A DNA stretch of 31,874 nucleotides from an uncultured Eggerthellaceae bacterium (GTDB taxonomy: Bacteria > Actinomycetota > Coriobacteriia > Coriobacteriales > Eggerthellaceae): positions 1 to 31,874 of the forward strand of contig CAUEBO010000029.1 in NCBI GenBank assembly GCA_958454405.1. Reading direction: 5' to 3'. Numbering within the stretch: the stretch's first letter is position 1; each line of letters begins with the position of its first letter. A program made the translations under genes and the position numbers. This document shows positions 29,845 through 31,874 of the stretch, in pieces. Below the pieces are notes generated by a model, which searched no databases, was not told the DNA's origin, and worked only from the letters and a program-made list of their open reading frames with translations.

Positions 29845-30705
29845 GTGAGCGACCTGCAGCAGCATTCGGATTCCGGGGACCGCGTCGTGCCGATGCGGTT
29901 GCAGAAGTTCCTCGCCCGGGCGGGGGCGGCCAGCAGGCGGGGGTCGGAAAACCTCATGACGGCGGGCCGCGTGACGGTGAACGGGGTCGTGGTGACCGAG
30001 CTGGGCAGCAAGGTGGACCCGCTCGTGGACGAGGTCGCGGTGGACGGCAAGCCGGTGCGCCTAGCCGACGGCCCGGTGACGCTCATGCTCCACAAGCCGG
30101 CGGGCTACGTCACCACGATGTCCGATCCGCAAGGCCGCCCGACCGTGGCCGAGCTCGTTCCGGCGGGAGACTGCCCGGGCCTGTTCCCCATCGGGCGGCT
30201 GGACCTCGACACGACGGGGCTTTTGCTGTTCAGTACGGACGGCGAGCTGGGCCACGCCCTTTTGCGGCCGAAGGGCCACGTGACGAAGCGCTACACGGCG
30301 CTCGTGGAGGGCCGGCTGTCGCAGGCGGAGGCGACGCTGCTGCGAAAGGGCGTCGAGTTGGACGACGGCCCGACGCTCCCTGCCGAGGTCGCGGTTCTGG
30401 AAGGCGCCGAGGCCCGAAGGGCGCTCGCGTTCCTCGACGCATCCTCCTCCCAGCCGCGCAGCGCTTCGCGGCACTACGCTGCGGCGCTGCGGGCGCGAGG
30501 CACGTCCATCGTGCGCATCGGCCTGCATGAAGGACGCAAGCGCCAGGTCAGGCGCATGCTCGGAGCCGTCGGCCATCCCGTGCTCGCCCTGCATCGCGAC
30601 GAGTTCGGCCCGATAGCCCTGGGGGAGCTGCCCCGCGGGGCCTGGCGCGCGCTCGACTCCGACGAAGTGGCGGCGCTCCATCGTGCCGTAGGGCGCTCGG
30701 ATTAA
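29845..30705 (+). CDS. rluB: RluB/RsuA-family rRNA pseudouridine synthase
   Basis: 286 aa from the GTG. An N-terminal S4 RNA-binding domain starts at MRLQKFLARAGAASRR (residue 17 on) and is followed by the catalytic domain: HKPAGYVTT, then GRLD120LDTTGLLLF with catalytic Asp120, and the C-terminal EGRKRQVRRML. It makes pseudouridine in ribosomal RNA (large-subunit helix 90 region for RluB). The GTG at 29845 has GAGGGGG before it; ATG 29893 starts at the S4 domain and is the alternative. It follows scpB after a hairpin repeat, the order common to Gram-positive genomes. Confidence 0.88.
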   Translation: MSDLQQHSDSGDRVVPMRLQKFLARAGAASRRGSENLMTAGRVTVNGVVVTELGSKVDPLVDEVAVDGKPVRLADGPVTLMLHKPAGYVTTMSDPQGRPTVAELVPAGDCPGLFPIGRLDLDTTGLLLFSTDGELGHALLRPKGHVTKRYTALVEGRLSQAEATLLRKGVELDDGPTLPAEVAVLEGAEARRALAFLDASSSQPRSASRHYAAALRARGTSIVRIGLHEGRKRQVRRMLGAVGHPVLALHRDEFGPIALGELPRGAWRALDSDEVAALHRAVGRSD

Positions 30706-30797
30706 TGCTAGAATGAGCGTGCGCCGCCGACAGGGCGGCCGGTCCGCGTGCTCTCGCGGCCGGCCCAGGCGGTTGGCGAGGACGCGAGGAGAGGAAG

Positions 30798-31874
30798 GTG
30801 CGCACGAACCCCATGGCACATCAGCAGCAGACGGAAACCGAGCAGCAGGCGTTCGACCGGATCGCGGTCATCGGCTTCGGGCTCGTCGGCGCGTCGTTCG
30901 CGGCCGCCGTGCGCGAAACGCGCCCCGAAACCGAGGTGCTGGCCGTCGACGTGGACGCCCGCACGCTGGACGAGGCCCTCGGGCGCGGATGGGCGACCGA
31001 GGCGGCGATGCCGGGCGATCCCGTCTTCCGCCGTTTCGTCGAAACGGACTGCGACCTCGTCCTCATCGCCACGCCCGTGAGCGTTGCGGAGGGGTATTTC
31101 CAGGCTCTTGCCGACTGGGGCTATGCGGGCATCGTGACCGATTCGGCGTCCACGAAGGCGCGCATCGTGGAAATGGCCGAGCGCATCCTGCCGCACCCCG
31201 AGAACTACGTGCCGGGTCATCCCATGGCCGGCTCCGAGAAGAACGGCATCGACGGCGCGCGGCCCGACCTGTTCAAGGGGGCGCACTGGATCCTCTGCCC
31301 GGACGCGAGCACGCCCGCCGAGCACTTCCCGCGGCTCCATGAGCTCGTCACCGGCCTCGGCGCGCGGGTGATCGCGCTGCCGCGCGAGGAGCACGACGAG
31401 GCCGTGGCCGTGGTGAGCCACGTGCCCCATATCGTGGCTTCCTCGCTCGTGCAGCTGGCCAGCCGCCACGCCGACGAGCAGCAGGCGCTCATGCGCCTCG
31501 CCGCAGGCGGCTTCAAGGACTCGACGCGCATCGCCGCCGGCTCGCCCGAGCTGTGGTGCGGCATCGCCTTCGACAACAAGCAGGCGCTCTCGGAAGGGCT
31601 CGACGAGATGCGCGCCATCATCGGCTCGTTCGCCGAGGCCTTGGAATCCGGCGACCGCGGCCGCCTCACGTCCCTGCTCGCCGACGCGGCTGCCGCCCGC
31701 CGCGCCTTGCCGGCGGCCTGGGTGCCCTCCACCGAGCGCTTGCTGGAGGTGCGCATCCCCATGGAGGACCGTCCGGGCGTGGTGGCCGAGGTGACCACGG
31801 TCACCAGCTCGGCGGGATGCAACATCCAGTCCATCGAGATCGACCACGTGACGGAGGACAGCGCCGTGCTCAGC
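30798..31874 (+). CDS. tyrA: Prephenate dehydrogenase with ACT domain, 3' end cut by the window
   Basis: 359 codons to the right edge, no stop. The NAD-binding loop is VIGFGLVGAS; the active-site block is VPGHPMAGSEKNGID, with the His and Ser of arogenate/prephenate dehydrogenases, and ATPVS before it. The helical domain ends in FKDSTRIAAGSPELW. From about residue 320 an ACT domain begins (LLEVRIPMEDRPGVVAEV...NIQSIEI), which in the family binds tyrosine for feedback control. It oxidises prephenate to 4-hydroxyphenylpyruvate in tyrosine synthesis. Start: AGGAG lies six bases before the GTG at 30798; ATG 30813 is possible but 21 bases from that site. Confidence 0.92.
   Translation, partial: MRTNPMAHQQQTETEQQAFDRIAVIGFGLVGASFAAAVRETRPETEVLAVDVDARTLDEALGRGWATEAAMPGDPVFRRFVETDCDLVLIATPVSVAEGYFQALADWGYAGIVTDSASTKARIVEMAERILPHPENYVPGHPMAGSEKNGIDGARPDLFKGAHWILCPDASTPAEHFPRLHELVTGLGARVIALPREEHDEAVAVVSHVPHIVASSLVQLASRHADEQQALMRLAAGGFKDSTRIAAGSPELWCGIAFDNKQALSEGLDEMRAIIGSFAEALESGDRGRLTSLLADAAAARRALPAAWVPSTERLLEVRIPMEDRPGVVAEVTTVTSSAGCNIQSIEIDHVTEDSAVLS

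Noticed and set aside
30709..30714. TAGAAT as a promoter for tyrA
   Set aside because: No -35-like hexamer lies at a fitting distance; the gene may be read through from rluB.

Overview
The window is high-GC DNA from an anaerobic actinobacterium, most likely a gut Coriobacteriia member of the Eggerthellaceae (Eggerthella/Gordonibacter type). The basis is the GC-rich codon use, Tat-exported flavin and molybdopterin reductases each paired with its own regulator, an orphan FixCX module, and the housekeeping order M50 protease-scpA-scpB-rluB-tyrA. The genus is inferred from gene content only.

Bases 1-9400 are accessory metabolism: a MaoC-type hydratase cut by the left edge, an MFS transporter, a DUF559/AbiEi-like nuclease-fold protein, a GNAT acetyltransferase, a polytopic membrane protein of unknown function, a crotonase with a CaiD-like tail, a 950-base gene-free gap, and fixC-fixX. 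The hydratase, crotonase and FixCX suggest CoA-thioester metabolism feeding electrons to the quinone pool. No fixAB, CoA-transferase or CoA-ligase is present to fix the substrate.

Bases 9400-19921 hold two respiratory reductase loci, each with a divergent regulator. The first is TetR // Tat-lipoprotein flavin reductase + FrdB-like Fe-S subunit. Both structural genes are broken near their 3' ends: an in-frame TAG in a conserved tail, and a one-base frameshift in the Fe-S subunit. The second is a PucR-type regulator // a complete four-gene molybdoenzyme operon (catalytic subunit, four-cluster ferredoxin subunit, NrfD anchor, TorD-like chaperone). The catalytic subunit has an H-x3-C-x3-C cluster motif and a candidate Asp molybdenum ligand, as in type II (NarG-like) enzymes.

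Bases 19922-31874 are mostly housekeeping: tRNA-Asn, a TSUP exporter preceded by an AdhR/NmlR-type MerR regulator with a textbook 19-bp-spacer promoter, an ABC-F ATPase, trmL, serC, an SDR, the M50-scpA-scpB-rluB run, and tyrA cut by the right edge.

The least explained signals are two families of structured intergenic repeats. Family 1 (23902-24089, 29663-29788) alternates a conserved two-part core with perfect stems whose sequence differs at every occurrence; at 23902-24089 one unit sits inside another. Family 2 (2578-2727, 24767-24909) consists of ~145-150 bp elements with 25-29 bp imperfect terminal inverted repeats and a shared 23-bp centre.
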